Positions 1 to 9,783 of a DNA stretch of 64,000 nt are shown piece after piece (position 1 is the first letter of the stretch; each line of letters starts with the position of its first letter). The stretch is from JACCTI01 sp038237435 (GTDB lineage: Bacteria > Verrucomicrobiota > Verrucomicrobiia > Chthoniobacterales > UBA10450). The translations under genes and the position numbers were made by a program. The stretch lies in assembly GCA_038237435.1 (NCBI GenBank), contig JBBRYT010000007.1, positions 103,986-167,985 on the forward strand, in the 5' to 3' direction. The notes under the pieces are model-generated. The model was not told where the DNA came from. It saw nothing but the letters and a program-made list of their open reading frames with translations, and ran no database searches.

Positions 1-899
1 AACATGCGCTTTTCGTTTCGGATGATGACATCCGGCGTCTTCAGCTGAAGCAGGTTCTTGAGTCGGTTGTTGCGATTGATGACGCGACGATACAAATCAT
101 TCAGATCGGAAGTCGCAAAACGTCCGCCTTCTAACGGAACGAGCGGCCGCAGATCCGGCGGAATTACGGGAAGAACATCGAGCACCATCCAATCAGGACG
201 GGCATGCGAGGAGGCAAAGCCTTGCACGAGTTTCAAACGTTTCGCCAGTTTCTTGCGAATCTGTTTGCTCTTCGTATTTCCCATCGCCACTTCCAGCTCC
301 TTGTTGAGCTTGTGGAGGTCGATTTCGGCTAGGAGTTTTTTCACCCCGTCCGCGCCCATGCCGGCGACAAAATCTTCGCCGTACTGTTCCTGCGCTTCGC
401 GGTATTCTGCTTCGTTTAGCAACTGCGTTTTGGTCAGCGGCGTCTTGCCTGGATCGATGACGATGTAATCCTCGTAATAAATGACGCGCTCGAGCTGACG
501 CGCGCTCATGTCGAGCATGAGGCCAAGACGCGATGGCATGCATTTGTAGAACCAAATGTGCGAGACCGGCACGGCCAGTTCGATGTGGCCCATGCGTTCG
601 CGGCGCACCCGCGCCAGCGTTACTTCGACGCCGCAACGATCGCAGATCACTCCTTTGTGCTTGATGCGTTTGTATTTTCCGCAGGAGCACTCCCAATCAC
701 GCGTCGGTCCGAAAATGCGCTCGCAAAACAAGCCGCCCTTTTCGGGTTTGAAGGTGCGGTAATTGATCGTCTCAGGGTTTTTGACTTCACCCTTGCTCCA
801 CGACCGCATCGTGTCCGAAGACGCGACGCCGATCGCAACTTGATCGAAACCAACAGGGCGTTCTTCGCCCACTAACTCACGCCAGGAATGTTCGTTCAT
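1..899 (-). CDS. rpoC: DNA-directed RNA polymerase subunit beta' (N-terminal part, runs off window)
   Basis: This is the first ~299 residues of the RNA polymerase beta' subunit; the frame stays open to the left window edge. The zinc-binding cluster of the beta' N-terminus is intact: Cys71 and Cys73 in WECSCGKYKR, Cys86 and Cys89 in GVICDRCGVEV. It is followed by the conserved HIELAVPVSHIWF and VINRNNRLKNLL stretches. The ATG at 899 gives the expected MNEHSWREL start, and 34 bases separate it from the rpoB stop, so the two are cotranscribed. Nothing is unusual in the visible part. Confidence 0.97.
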   Translation of the reverse strand, partial: MNEHSWRELVGEERPVGFDQVAIGVASSDTMRSWSKGEVKNPETINYRTFKPEKGGLFCERIFGPTRDWECSCGKYKRIKHKGVICDRCGVEVTLARVRRERMGHIELAVPVSHIWFYKCMPSRLGLMLDMSARQLERVIYYEDYIVIDPGKTPLTKTQLLNEAEYREAQEQYGEDFVAGMGADGVKKLLAEIDLHKLNKELEVAMGNTKSKQIRKKLAKRLKLVQGFASSHARPDWMVLDVLPVIPPDLRPLVPLEGGRFATSDLNDLYRRVINRNNRLKNLLQLKTPDVIIRNEKRM

Positions 900-933
900 T
901 AATTTCCGTTCTAAAAAAAGTTGTTAAAATAAA

Positions 934-3900
934 TTACGCCACGTTTTCTAGGAAGGTCGGGGCCGAGCCGCCTACTTTGACGTCCAGGCCTAACGACTGC
1001 ATTTCCTTGATCAAAACGTTGAAAGATTCTGGCGTCCCCGCTTCGAGCGAGTTGTCGCCTTTGACGATGGACTCGTAGATGCGCGTCCGACCTTGCACGT
1101 CGTCGGACTTCACCGTTAGGAGTTCCTGTAAGGTGTAAGCCGCGCCGTAAGCTTCGAGCGCCCAGACTTCCATTTCGCCGAAACGCTGCCCGCCGTATTG
1201 CGCTTTGCCGCCGAGCGGTTGCTGCGTGACTAACGAGTAAGGTCCAACTGCGCGGGCGTGGATCTTGTCCGCGACCAAGTGGCCGAGCTTCATCATGTAG
1301 ATGTAGCCAACGACAACTTCCTGATCGAAAGCATCGCCGGTGCGGCCGTCGAACAAACGCGACTTGCCGTTTTCCTGCACCCAGGTGTAGCCCTCTTGCT
1401 TCTTCGCATCCTTCAGATATTCGCGAATTTTCGTTTCTGAGATTCCGTCGAACACTGGTGTGGCAACCTTGAAACCAAGCGCTTTTGCGGCCACGCCCAG
1501 GTGAGTTTCGAGAACCTGACCGACGTTCATACGACTTGGCACGCCGAGCGGATTTAAGACGATCTCGACCGGCTGTCCGTCCGCCAGGTAGGGCATGTCT
1601 TCTTCCGGAACGATCCGTGCGACCACGCCCTTATTTCCGTGACGTCCCGCCATCTTGTCGCCGACCGAAAGCTTGCGCTTCGAGGCGATGTAAACTTTGA
1701 CCTGCTTGATGATGCCGGGGTCGACGTCGTCGCCGCTCTCAACGCGATCCATCGAACGTTCGCGCTCGAGTTCGAGCTCCGCGAACTTGTGTTCGTAGGA
1801 AGCGATGATCTCGCGGATCTTGTTGCGGATCGGCGAGGGATCGATCTCGATGTGATCGTATACCATCGCGAGTTTGCGCAGGAGCGTCTTGGTGATCTTG
1901 CGATTCGCCGGGATGATGATCTCGCCGGTCTCGGCGTTCACGACATCGAGCGGAATTTTTTCGCCTAACAAGATGTTGGAAAGGGCATCCGTCAGTTGCT
2001 CGGTCAGCTCTTCTTTTTTCTTGCGGTGATCTTCCGTGATAGACTTGAGCTGGCGCTTCGTTTCGATCGGCGTCAGTTTCTCGCGCGAAACTTCGCGGCG
2101 CGATGAAACCTTCACGTCCATAACGATGCCGTAAGTGCCCGACGGAACCGTCAGTGAAGTGTCTTTAACGTCCGCGGCTTTTTCGCCGAAGATCGCGCGC
2201 AGGAGCCGTTCTTCCGGCGCGAGTTCCGTTTCAGACTTCGGAGTGATTTTGCCGACGAGAATGTCGCCTGGCTTCACTTCCGCGCCGACGCGAACCACGC
2301 CATCGGTGCCCAAATTGCGCAACGCTTCCTCGCTGACGTTGGGAATGTCACGCGTGATTTCTTCAGGCCCGAGCTTGGTATCGCGCGCGCCGATTTCGAA
2401 TTCGTCGATGTGAATGGAAGTATAGATGTCTTCCTTCACGACCTTCTCCGAGATCATGATCGCATCTTCGAAGTTGTAGCCGTTCCACGGCATGAACGCG
2501 ACAAGCACATTGCGGCCAAGCGCGAGTTCGCCTTGATCCGTATTTGGACCATCGGCAATGACTTGACCCTTCTTCACGTGCTGGCCTTTCTTCACGATCG
2601 GCTTTTGGTTCACGCAGGTGCCGGCATTCGAGCGCATGAACTTGCGCAGCTCGTAAACGTGGATGCCTTCTTCGTGATCGGTCTTCAATTTCTTCCGGCT
2701 CTCCGGCATGTGGCCGTCTTTGGTCACGACAATTTGGTCGGCCGTAACCGAAGCGACTTTGCCCGATTCGACGGAGATCAAAACCGCGTGCGAATCGCGC
2801 GCGACTTTCGCTTCCAAACCAGTGCCCACAAGCGGCGCCTCGGAAACAATCAACGGCACGCCCTGGCGTTGCATATTCGAACCCATGAGCGCGCGATTGG
2901 CGTCGTCGTGTTCGAGGAACGGAATCAATCCCGCAGCGACCGAAACCAACTGCTTCGGCGAGACGTCCATGTAGTGAACCTTTTCCGGTTCCACTTCGAG
3001 GAAGTCACCACGATAACGCACGGAAACTTTTTCCTGCGTTAGATGGCCTTTAGCGTCCATGGTCGCGTTTGCCTGTGCGACGAGGAAATTCTCTTCGCGA
3101 TCGCCGGTGAGGTAATCAACCTCTTCGGTCACGCGACCCTTCGTCACCTTGCGATAAGGCGTTTCGATGAAACCGAATTCGTTGATGCGCGCAAAGGTGC
3201 TCATCGAACTAATGAGACCAATGTTCGGACCTTCCGGCGTTTCGATCGGACAAATGCGGCCGTAGTGCGACGGATGAACGTCGCGCACTTCGAATCCCGC
3301 GCGATCGCGTGAAAGACCACCAGGCCCGAGGGCGGAGAGACGACGCTTGTGCGTTAATTCCGCGAGAGGGTTTGTCTGATCCATGAACTGCGACAGCTGC
3401 GAGCGGCCGAAGAAATCTCGGATTACAGCGCTGAGCGCCTTCGGATTAATCAACTTCTGCGGCGTCATGCCGTCGATGTTGATGTCGAACAATGTCATGC
3501 GCTCTTTCACCAGACGCTCCGTGCGCGCGAGACCGACGCGGCACTGGTTGGCCAGCAATTCGCCAACGGTGCGGACGCGACGGCTGCCGAGATGATCGAT
3601 GTCATCGAGCGTGCCTTCGCCGCGACGGAGACTGATCAGATATTTGATCGCGGCGATGAAATCTTTGTCGGTAACGATGCGTTCGCCGAGGTCGACATCG
3701 ATGCTGAGCTTTTGATTGATCTTGTACCGGCCAACACGACCGAGATCATATTTCTTCGGATCGAAAAAGAGTCGTTTCAGCAGCGCCTTCGCGTTCGCCA
3801 CGGTCGGCGGATCGCCAGGACGCAGCTTGCGATAAATATCTTTGAGAGCTTCTTCAACATCATGCGCTGGATCTTTCTTCAGCGCCTTCACGACGGTATC

Positions 3901-4740
3901 GTCGTGCGAAATGTCGATGACCTTCACGTCCTTTTGGCCGAGCGCCATGATTTGACGAACGGTCGCGGCGGTGAGCGGTTCGTAGGCGCGCGCAACTGTC
4001 GCTTCGCCATCGAGCACGTCAGCGATCAAAACTTTGGTCGCGAGTTCTTCTTCACCAAGTTTTTCACTCAGTTTCAAAGTCTCGATGTTGTAGAAAAGTT
4101 TGATGACCTCTTCGTCCGTGCCGTAGCCGAGCGCGCGCAGGAACGTCGTCGCCAAGAATTTCCGGCGGCGTTTGCGACGATCGAGATAGATGTAAAGCAA
4201 GTCGCTGGTATCGAATTGCACTTCGATCCACGAACCGCGATCCGGAATAATCCGGAAGCTGTAGAGAACTTTACCGTTGAGATGGATGCTCGATTCGAAC
4301 GCAATGCCCGGCGAACGATGCAGCTGCGAGACAACAACGCGCTCCGCGCCATTGATCACAAACGTTCCCTGCGGAGTCATGAGCGGGATTTCGCCCATGT
4401 AAACTTTCTCTTCTTTCGTCCCCTTCTCTTCGCGCAATTGGAAAGTGACGTGCAGCGGCGCGCTGAACGTCTGCCCTTCGCGCTGCGCTTCGAGCGCGCT
4501 CAGTTTCGGTTCGCCGATCTCGTAATGCGAAAAATCGAGCGTCGCCTTTTCGTCGTAACTCTCAATTGGAAAAACTTCTTTGAAGACAGCCTGCAAACCG
4601 GACATTTTCCGCTTCGAGGCCGGCACGTCTTTCTGGAGGAAATCGACGTAAGAGTTTAGCTGGACCTCGATCAGATTTGGCGGCTCAACGCCTTCTTTGA
4701 TTGTCCCGAAGTGGATACGTTCTGCGATGCGTTCTGACAT
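934..4740 (-). CDS. rpoB: DNA-directed RNA polymerase subunit beta
   Basis: Full-length beta subunit, about 1268 residues, the catalytic partner of beta' in RNA polymerase. Family landmarks are visible: the rifampicin-pocket region (QFMDQTNPLAELTHKRRLSA, then GPGGLSRDRAGFEVRDVHP), the RICPIETPEGPNIGLI block, and the C-terminal GGKAQYGGQRFGEMEVWAL. The ATG at 4740 (MSERIAERIHF) fits the family start; a TTG at 4764 would add eight residues and has no better ribosome-binding site. It lies 269 bases downstream of rplL with a hairpin between, as in the classical rplJL-rpoBC arrangement. Confidence 0.98.
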   Translation of the reverse strand: MSERIAERIHFGTIKEGVEPPNLIEVQLNSYVDFLQKDVPASKRKMSGLQAVFKEVFPIESYDEKATLDFSHYEIGEPKLSALEAQREGQTFSAPLHVTFQLREEKGTKEEKVYMGEIPLMTPQGTFVINGAERVVVSQLHRSPGIAFESSIHLNGKVLYSFRIIPDRGSWIEVQFDTSDLLYIYLDRRKRRRKFLATTFLRALGYGTDEEVIKLFYNIETLKLSEKLGEEELATKVLIADVLDGEATVARAYEPLTAATVRQIMALGQKDVKVIDISHDDTVVKALKKDPAHDVEEALKDIYRKLRPGDPPTVANAKALLKRLFFDPKKYDLGRVGRYKINQKLSIDVDLGERIVTDKDFIAAIKYLISLRRGEGTLDDIDHLGSRRVRTVGELLANQCRVGLARTERLVKERMTLFDINIDGMTPQKLINPKALSAVIRDFFGRSQLSQFMDQTNPLAELTHKRRLSALGPGGLSRDRAGFEVRDVHPSHYGRICPIETPEGPNIGLISSMSTFARINEFGFIETPYRKVTKGRVTEEVDYLTGDREENFLVAQANATMDAKGHLTQEKVSVRYRGDFLEVEPEKVHYMDVSPKQLVSVAAGLIPFLEHDDANRALMGSNMQRQGVPLIVSEAPLVGTGLEAKVARDSHAVLISVESGKVASVTADQIVVTKDGHMPESRKKLKTDHEEGIHVYELRKFMRSNAGTCVNQKPIVKKGQHVKKGQVIADGPNTDQGELALGRNVLVAFMPWNGYNFEDAIMISEKVVKEDIYTSIHIDEFEIGARDTKLGPEEITRDIPNVSEEALRNLGTDGVVRVGAEVKPGDILVGKITPKSETELAPEERLLRAIFGEKAADVKDTSLTVPSGTYGIVMDVKVSSRREVSREKLTPIETKRQLKSITEDHRKKKEELTEQLTDALSNILLGEKIPLDVVNAETGEIIIPANRKITKTLLRKLAMVYDHIEIDPSPIRNKIREIIASYEHKFAELELERERSMDRVESGDDVDPGIIKQVKVYIASKRKLSVGDKMAGRHGNKGVVARIVPEEDMPYLADGQPVEIVLNPLGVPSRMNVGQVLETHLGVAAKALGFKVATPVFDGISETKIREYLKDAKKQEGYTWVQENGKSRLFDGRTGDAFDQEVVVGYIYMMKLGHLVADKIHARAVGPYSLVTQQPLGGKAQYGGQRFGEMEVWALEAYGAAYTLQELLTVKSDDVQGRTRIYESIVKGDNSLEAGTPESFNVLIKEMQSLGLDVKVGGSAPTFLENVA

Positions 4741-4962
4741 ATTAGGACTTGCTGATGCAGCCAAGCGACACCGGTGACCTTGGCTTTATGTGGGGTTATC
4801 GCTCCGGCCGGAAGAAGCGAAGACAGCAAAAATGGCAGCGAAACGACTGCCTGTCAAATCGGCGGCCGTTTCGTTGCCAGTCCTGAATTATTCCGTCGCG
4901 GGGCGGGTTAAAAATAGCGTCTCGCTGTTTCTAACGAGAAGGATTGTTGCCACAGACGCGAA

Positions 4963-4991
4963 CGGCGCGCAAGCGATTTTCTTGCGCGCCG
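4963..4991 (-). promoter_or_regulatory. Hairpin in the rplL-rpoB intergenic region, possible attenuator or processing site
   Basis: A perfect 11-bp inverted repeat (CGGCGCGCAAG and CTTGCGCGCCG) with a 7-base loop lies 19 bases past the rplL stop in the direction of transcription. No T-run follows it, so it is not a simple intrinsic terminator. Enterobacterial rplL-rpoB spacers carry a partial terminator and an RNase III site that set the ratio of ribosomal protein to polymerase. By position this hairpin could act similarly; that role is inferred. Confidence 0.5.
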
Positions 4992-5009
4992 CTGCGTTGT
5001 GAAATTGAT

Positions 5010-5393
5010 TTACTTGATTTCGACCTTCGCGCCTGCCGCTTCGATCTTCTTCTTGATTTCTTCGGCTTCAGCCTTGGTCACGCCTTCTTTCAAGGTCTTG
5101 GGAGCACCTTCGACGAGGGCCTTCGCTTCCGCTAGACCGAGGCCTGGGACCGCGCCGCGAACTTCTTTAATCACGCCGATTTTGTTCGCACCCATCTCCT
5201 TCAAGATGACATCGAAGGTGGTTTTCTCTTCAGCCGCGGGCGCTGCCGCGCCACCGCCGGCTGCAGGAGCTGCCGCTGCGACCGGAGCCGCTGCGCTTAC
5301 GCCCCATTTTTCTTCGAGCTGTTTCACCAAGCCAGCGATCTCCAAAACAGTGAGTCCGCTGAGTTGATCTACGATTGCATTTGTATCCGCCAT
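5010..5393 (-). CDS. rplL: 50S ribosomal protein L7/L12
   Basis: L7/L12 stalk protein of 127 residues, present in several copies on the ribosome and contacting translation factors. It has the N-terminal dimerisation helix (LSGLTVLEIAGLVKQLEEKWG), an Ala/Pro-rich hinge around residues 33-55, and the globular C-terminal domain (FDVILKEMGANKIGVIKEVR to the end). Its length is normal. It follows rplJ by 117 bases on the same strand. Confidence 0.97.
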   Translation of the reverse strand: MADTNAIVDQLSGLTVLEIAGLVKQLEEKWGVSAAAPVAAAAPAAGGGAAAPAAEEKTTFDVILKEMGANKIGVIKEVRGAVPGLGLAEAKALVEGAPKTLKEGVTKAEAEEIKKKIEAAGAKVEIK

Positions 5394-5510
5394 TTTTATT
5401 TCCTCTGAATCGCCGTCTCCGAAAGCCTTCGGGGAATTAAGACCGGCAGCCGCCAGCCCGGACAGTGTTTGTTTGGTTGATCGCCCGACTACTCGTTAGG
5501 CGAAAATTTG

Positions 5511-6173
5511 TTAGACCGTGGGTTCTCCGGCTGAAGGTTCGTTGGTCGCGGCTGGTGCTGCTTCCGCTGGAGCCGCATTTTCGACAGGCGCCTCAACTGC
5601 CGCGGGTTCGTCGGTCTTGACCGCTTCAGGTTCGGGAGTTGACTCCGCCACCACAGCATCGTCACCGCCTTTTTCGCCTTTCGCTTTCAGCAATCGCGCA
5701 AAGGCGGAAGCAGGCTCGTTCAATACGCGCACAAGTTGCGTCGCCGGCGCCAAAAGCAATCCGAGAAGTTTCGCGAGAAGAACTTCGCGCGATGGCAATT
5801 CCGCCAATGCTTCCACTTCGGCCGTGGACAAAATCGATTTGTCCACCAATCCGATTTTTAGCGTCGCGATTTTGAACTCGGCTGCGAAAGCTTTGAGAAT
5901 TTTGGCGACCGGCGCGACGTCTTTGTCCCCGGTCACGACGGCGGTCTGGCCGCTGAGATGTTTTTCCACATCCGGCAAGCCGCTTTCCGACAAGGCGCGC
6001 TTCAAAAAGCTGTTCTTCACCACACGCAATTCCGCGCCCGCCGGCGCGAGACGATTTCGCAGCTCGCTAAATTGATCGACCTTCATCCGCTGGTAATCGG
6101 TCACCAGCGTGAACGACGAGCGGTTCAGTTTTTCCGAAAGGTCCGAGACGATGTTGGCTTTTTCAGGTCTCAT
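5511..6173 (-). CDS. rplJ: 50S ribosomal protein L10, with long acidic C-terminal tail
   Basis: L10 anchors the L7/L12 stalk. Residues 1 to about 170 match the family (MRPEKANIVSDLSEKL, LRVVKNSFLKRAL, then the L12-binding helix). The protein is 220 residues, against roughly 165-180 usually. The extra ~50 residues are an Ala/Glu/Pro-rich acidic tail (EPAAVEAPVENAAPAEAAPA). The start lies 2 bases past the rplA stop, so translation is probably coupled. The tail's function is unknown. Confidence 0.95.
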   Translation of the reverse strand: MRPEKANIVSDLSEKLNRSSFTLVTDYQRMKVDQFSELRNRLAPAGAELRVVKNSFLKRALSESGLPDVEKHLSGQTAVVTGDKDVAPVAKILKAFAAEFKIATLKIGLVDKSILSTAEVEALAELPSREVLLAKLLGLLLAPATQLVRVLNEPASAFARLLKAKGEKGGDDAVVAESTPEPEAVKTDEPAAVEAPVENAAPAEAAPAATNEPSAGEPTV

Positions 6174-6175
6174 AT

Positions 6176-6877
6176 TTAGAAGGTGAGATAAGGTGACGGA
6201 TCAACCATGATCCCGGGCGACATCGTCGCACTCAAAGTTAATCCATCGACAAAACGGCCCTTCGCCGTCGCCGGTCGCGCACGCACGACCGCCTCGATAA
6301 CCGCCGTCCCGTTTTGCACGAGTTGTTCTGCGGCGAATGAAAATTTTCCGACTGGAACCGCGACGTTGCCATTCTTGTCGAGTTTGAATTCAACACGTCC
6401 CGCTTTCACTTCCTGCACCGCCTTCGCAGTGTCGTCAGTAACCGTGCCGGTTTTCGGATTCGGCATTAATCCACGCGGACCTAGAACTTTGCCGAGCTTG
6501 CGCACTTCGGCCATCGCGGCCGGAGTCGCGATCGCGACATCGAAATCCTGAAAACCTTCCTGCGCTTTCGCGATCATGTCTTTGAAGCCGACATATTCCG
6601 CGCCGGCTTCTTTCGCGGCGCGCGCTGCATCGCCTTCCGCAAAAACCAGGACGCGCACCTTTTTCCCGCTGCCATGCGGAAGCGGACAAGTGCCTCGCAC
6701 CATCTGGTCGGATTGCTTCGGATCAACGCCGAGCCGGAACGACATCGTCACCGTCTGATCGAATTTCGGCGGCGAAAATTTCTTCAGCGTCGCGACAGCT
6801 TCGGGAAGATTGTAAGCCTTGTTGCGGTCAACCTGCTCGGCGGCCGCGCGATAACGTTTGCTACGATTTTTTTGCAT
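6176..6877 (-). CDS. rplA: 50S ribosomal protein L1
   Basis: L1 stalk protein of 233 residues that binds 23S rRNA and, in many bacteria, its own operon mRNA. The L1 signature is present (GPRGLMPNPKTGTV), preceded by DVAIATPAAMAEVRKLGKVL. Length is normal. It heads the rplA-rplJ-rplL-rpoBC run. Its usual upstream partner rplK is not adjacent but 11.4 kb away, beyond a block of unrelated genes, so rplA must have a promoter within or beyond the 173-base gap to its right. Confidence 0.97.
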   Translation of the reverse strand: MQKNRSKRYRAAAEQVDRNKAYNLPEAVATLKKFSPPKFDQTVTMSFRLGVDPKQSDQMVRGTCPLPHGSGKKVRVLVFAEGDAARAAKEAGAEYVGFKDMIAKAQEGFQDFDVAIATPAAMAEVRKLGKVLGPRGLMPNPKTGTVTDDTAKAVQEVKAGRVEFKLDKNGNVAVPVGKFSFAAEQLVQNGTAVIEAVVRARPATAKGRFVDGLTLSATMSPGIMVDPSPYLTF

Positions 6878-7050
6878 GATGTTTTGCAGTGCGAACGAGC
6901 TTTTGGCTCTCCTGCGGTGAAACGGGACGGGAAAGTAGCGGTGAGCCGCAGCTTGTCAAAACCGAATTTCTAATTGGCGCCCGAGCACACGTTCCAAGGA
7001 TTCACAAAGTAGAACTATTCCTGCGGATGCGGCTCTGGTAAAAAAGAAGT

Positions 7051-9717
7051 GTGCGGCTCATCACATTTCTTTCTTGGTTGGTCATCGGAGGGTCCATTTC
7101 GACGGCCAGCGCCGCGAACAAAATTTTCTCCACCACGACTGGCGGCAATTGGAGCGCGACCAGCACCTGGGTCGGCGGGGTTCTGCCAGCTTCGGCCGAC
7201 GAAGCGGTGATCGATGATGGTGCGACGGTCACGATCGATACGAGCCCAACCGTGGGTTCGGTGGTGGTCGGTCGAGGCGGAGCAACGGCGATACTTCAGT
7301 TTGAGCAAACGACCGCTCGCACGCTCACGGTCACCACTGACGCAGTCATCGGTACTAGCGGTGTTCTCCGTTCGAACCTGGCGGGAACGCAGAGTGGCCA
7401 CTTACTTTCCGTCGGGGGTAACCTAACGAATGGTGGCATTCTGAGTTTCGCGACCAATGCGGGCGCGACCGCCGGGGCCACGCTGCAATTCACCGGCGCG
7501 AGCAATAACACCTTTGGCGGGAGCGGATCGACCACCAACATTCGAACGCTAGTCATCAACAAGGGCAGTTCGAACGCCAACATCCTGGAACTAAATCCCG
7601 CCCACTTCCTTGTCCGCGGAATCGATTTCGATGGCGCGGGCATGAACTTCCTCACTCTGACAAATGGCACCTTAAAAATCTCCGGCACTTTCCCGATGTC
7701 GGCCCGCACCTTCGGCGCGGCGAATTACAGCATCGCATCGAGCGCCGGCTTTTGGCTGAACAATCCCAACTTCACCGTCGCCGGCCAAAATGCCTTCGCG
7801 ACTAACTATGGCTTACTGCGGATTTCGCAGGGCACTTTCAACGTCGGCACGGCGGCGAACAATTATCTGGCCGCAGGCTCCACCAGCATCGTTTCCGGCG
7901 GAACATTTTTAATCGAAGGCGGCACACTCAATACTGCAGGCGGCTTCTTCGGCACGGTCAATTCTTACAGCTACACCCAAACTGGCGGAACGGTGAACGT
8001 AGCCACGCTGGGAGTTACTTCGACTAGCTTCTACTTTGTCGTGACAAGCTTCAGCGCCTTCACCCTGAGCGGCGGTGCGCTAAATCTCGTCCAAGCCACC
8101 ACCGATCCGAGTGGACTCGACTATTCCGTGCAAGCGATCACGACCGCGATCACCGGCGGTATAGTTACCGTGGGCACGAGTGCAACGGCGCCGAACTCAA
8201 TCTTCAAGCTCCAGGGTAAGTTGCCCGAGTTAGTGATCGATAACACAACTAACGCCAAAGAAGCTGATGTTATCCCGGGCGGGACCGACATTCCCCTCAC
8301 TATCAATGGTAACCTGACGATCAAGGCGGGCTCGACGTTGGCCTTTCCGACCTATGCTCTTTGCAACCTTATAGGTCCTACCCTAACAAACGACGGCATA
8401 CTTAACGGCTCCAGCGCGCGCCTGCATTTTGGAGGACCCACACCTCAAAGCCTGACCGGCAGCGGCATGATAGTTGGTCCTTTGCTTCGACTGGAAGTTG
8501 ATAACACACAGGGCCTAACCATCGATTCCGGCTTTACTCCATTTATTGTCCTGCAAGTGTTTCTTCTTAACGGCGGGATAACTCACTCTAACAAACTTAC
8601 TCTTGGCAATGCTGGCTCAACTACCGTGTTTATTCAAATAGGTAATCCGAGCGCGAGCGGGGCGCCGGGTTCCTTCGATGCCGCGCCCAGCTTCAATCTC
8701 GGGAGCGGCGGTGAGAAACTATACTACTATAACATCACTACTCCCCGGATAATGGGCTTCGAGCTAAGCCCTGGCCGTGTCTTGACAGACTTGATTATTA
8801 GTGGCGGCAACAGCCAAATCATCGATACCACTAACAGTGACCTGACAGTTACCGGCACCACGAACCTAACGAATACTAGCCTGGTTAAGACGACCAACAA
8901 CCTGGTTATCGGTAGCAGCGGCACGCTCACCACCAGCCTGGCTTTTGTGCAAGGTAACCTGCAACAAACATTGACCGCTTCCGGCGCGAAACATTTCGAC
9001 GTCGGCACGGTCGCGGGTGGCTACCTGGGACTGTATGTGAATGGCTCCGGTCCTTTCCCCGCCACAGTCACCGTCCGCGCTAACGATGGCACCCTGCCCA
9101 ACTACCCCGGCATCTCGCTCAAGCGCTATTGGACCGTGATCGCTCCACCCAGCCTCACCGCCAGTCTTACTTTCCTCTACCGTGCCGGTGACCTGGGGCC
9201 GCAAGATTTTACCCAGCTGCTAGCTGCACGCTACTTCGGCTCGTTCACGGCCTTTAGCGGGACGGCCAGTAGCAATACCGTAATTATCTCAAACGCTACT
9301 GCGCTAACCGGCCTTTGGACTCTCATTAATCCCGATACGGATTTCGATGGCATCACCGACACTTACGAAGACGCGCATGGCCTAAGCAAAAATAATCCCG
9401 CCGATGCAGTGGGCGACCTCGATGGCGATGGCCTCTCCAACCTCGGCGAGTACCTGGCCGGCACCGACCCGCAGTTAGCTACCAGCGTCCTGCGCATTAC
9501 TTCCTTGGCGAAACTTAGTGGAACTGTCCCGGTTCATTTCAATGCCATCGCGGGCAAGACCTATCGACTCGAATACGAACCCACGCTGCCGGGGACATGG
9601 ATGACACTCCCGATTGCCGACCTCACCGCACCGGCCACGGGCGACCAGCAGATCTCCGACAACACCGCCAGCGGACAAAGCAAAAGATTTTACAGAATTC
9701 GGACGGTTTACCCCTAG
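7051..9717 (+). CDS. Exported beta-helix/autotransporter-like surface protein
   Basis: An 888-residue protein with a signal peptide (MRLITFLSWLVIGGSIS, cleavage near ASA). The body is low-complexity Gly/Thr/Asn/Ser-rich repeat sequence typical of secreted beta-solenoids, starting with a GGNWSATSTWVGG unit. Near residues 765-805 are calcium-type repeats (DTDFDGITDTYEDAHGL and GDLDGDGLSNLGEYLAGTDP). The last ~75 residues resemble the small beta-domain (KTYRLEYEPTLPGTWMTL, ending RFYRI) seen at the ends of verrucomicrobial exported proteins. The start is GTG. No beta-barrel or sortase signal is visible. Its role is probably surface or matrix; no enzymatic motif is seen. Confidence 0.75.
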   Translation: MRLITFLSWLVIGGSISTASAANKIFSTTTGGNWSATSTWVGGVLPASADEAVIDDGATVTIDTSPTVGSVVVGRGGATAILQFEQTTARTLTVTTDAVIGTSGVLRSNLAGTQSGHLLSVGGNLTNGGILSFATNAGATAGATLQFTGASNNTFGGSGSTTNIRTLVINKGSSNANILELNPAHFLVRGIDFDGAGMNFLTLTNGTLKISGTFPMSARTFGAANYSIASSAGFWLNNPNFTVAGQNAFATNYGLLRISQGTFNVGTAANNYLAAGSTSIVSGGTFLIEGGTLNTAGGFFGTVNSYSYTQTGGTVNVATLGVTSTSFYFVVTSFSAFTLSGGALNLVQATTDPSGLDYSVQAITTAITGGIVTVGTSATAPNSIFKLQGKLPELVIDNTTNAKEADVIPGGTDIPLTINGNLTIKAGSTLAFPTYALCNLIGPTLTNDGILNGSSARLHFGGPTPQSLTGSGMIVGPLLRLEVDNTQGLTIDSGFTPFIVLQVFLLNGGITHSNKLTLGNAGSTTVFIQIGNPSASGAPGSFDAAPSFNLGSGGEKLYYYNITTPRIMGFELSPGRVLTDLIISGGNSQIIDTTNSDLTVTGTTNLTNTSLVKTTNNLVIGSSGTLTTSLAFVQGNLQQTLTASGAKHFDVGTVAGGYLGLYVNGSGPFPATVTVRANDGTLPNYPGISLKRYWTVIAPPSLTASLTFLYRAGDLGPQDFTQLLAARYFGSFTAFSGTASSNTVIISNATALTGLWTLINPDTDFDGITDTYEDAHGLSKNNPADAVGDLDGDGLSNLGEYLAGTDPQLATSVLRITSLAKLSGTVPVHFNAIAGKTYRLEYEPTLPGTWMTLPIADLTAPATGDQQISDNTASGQSKRFYRIRTVYP

Positions 9718-9783
9718 ACCCCGAGGATTCGCGCAAAGGGGGCTTGCTAATGATTGCGGAGAACTGATATATCTCTCGCCATT

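Noticed and set aside
3592..4659. 355-residue open frame on the plus strand opposite rpoB
   Set aside because: Composition is that of a GC-rich antisense shadow (Arg/Phe/Asp/Val-rich, no domain); rpoB is clearly the gene.
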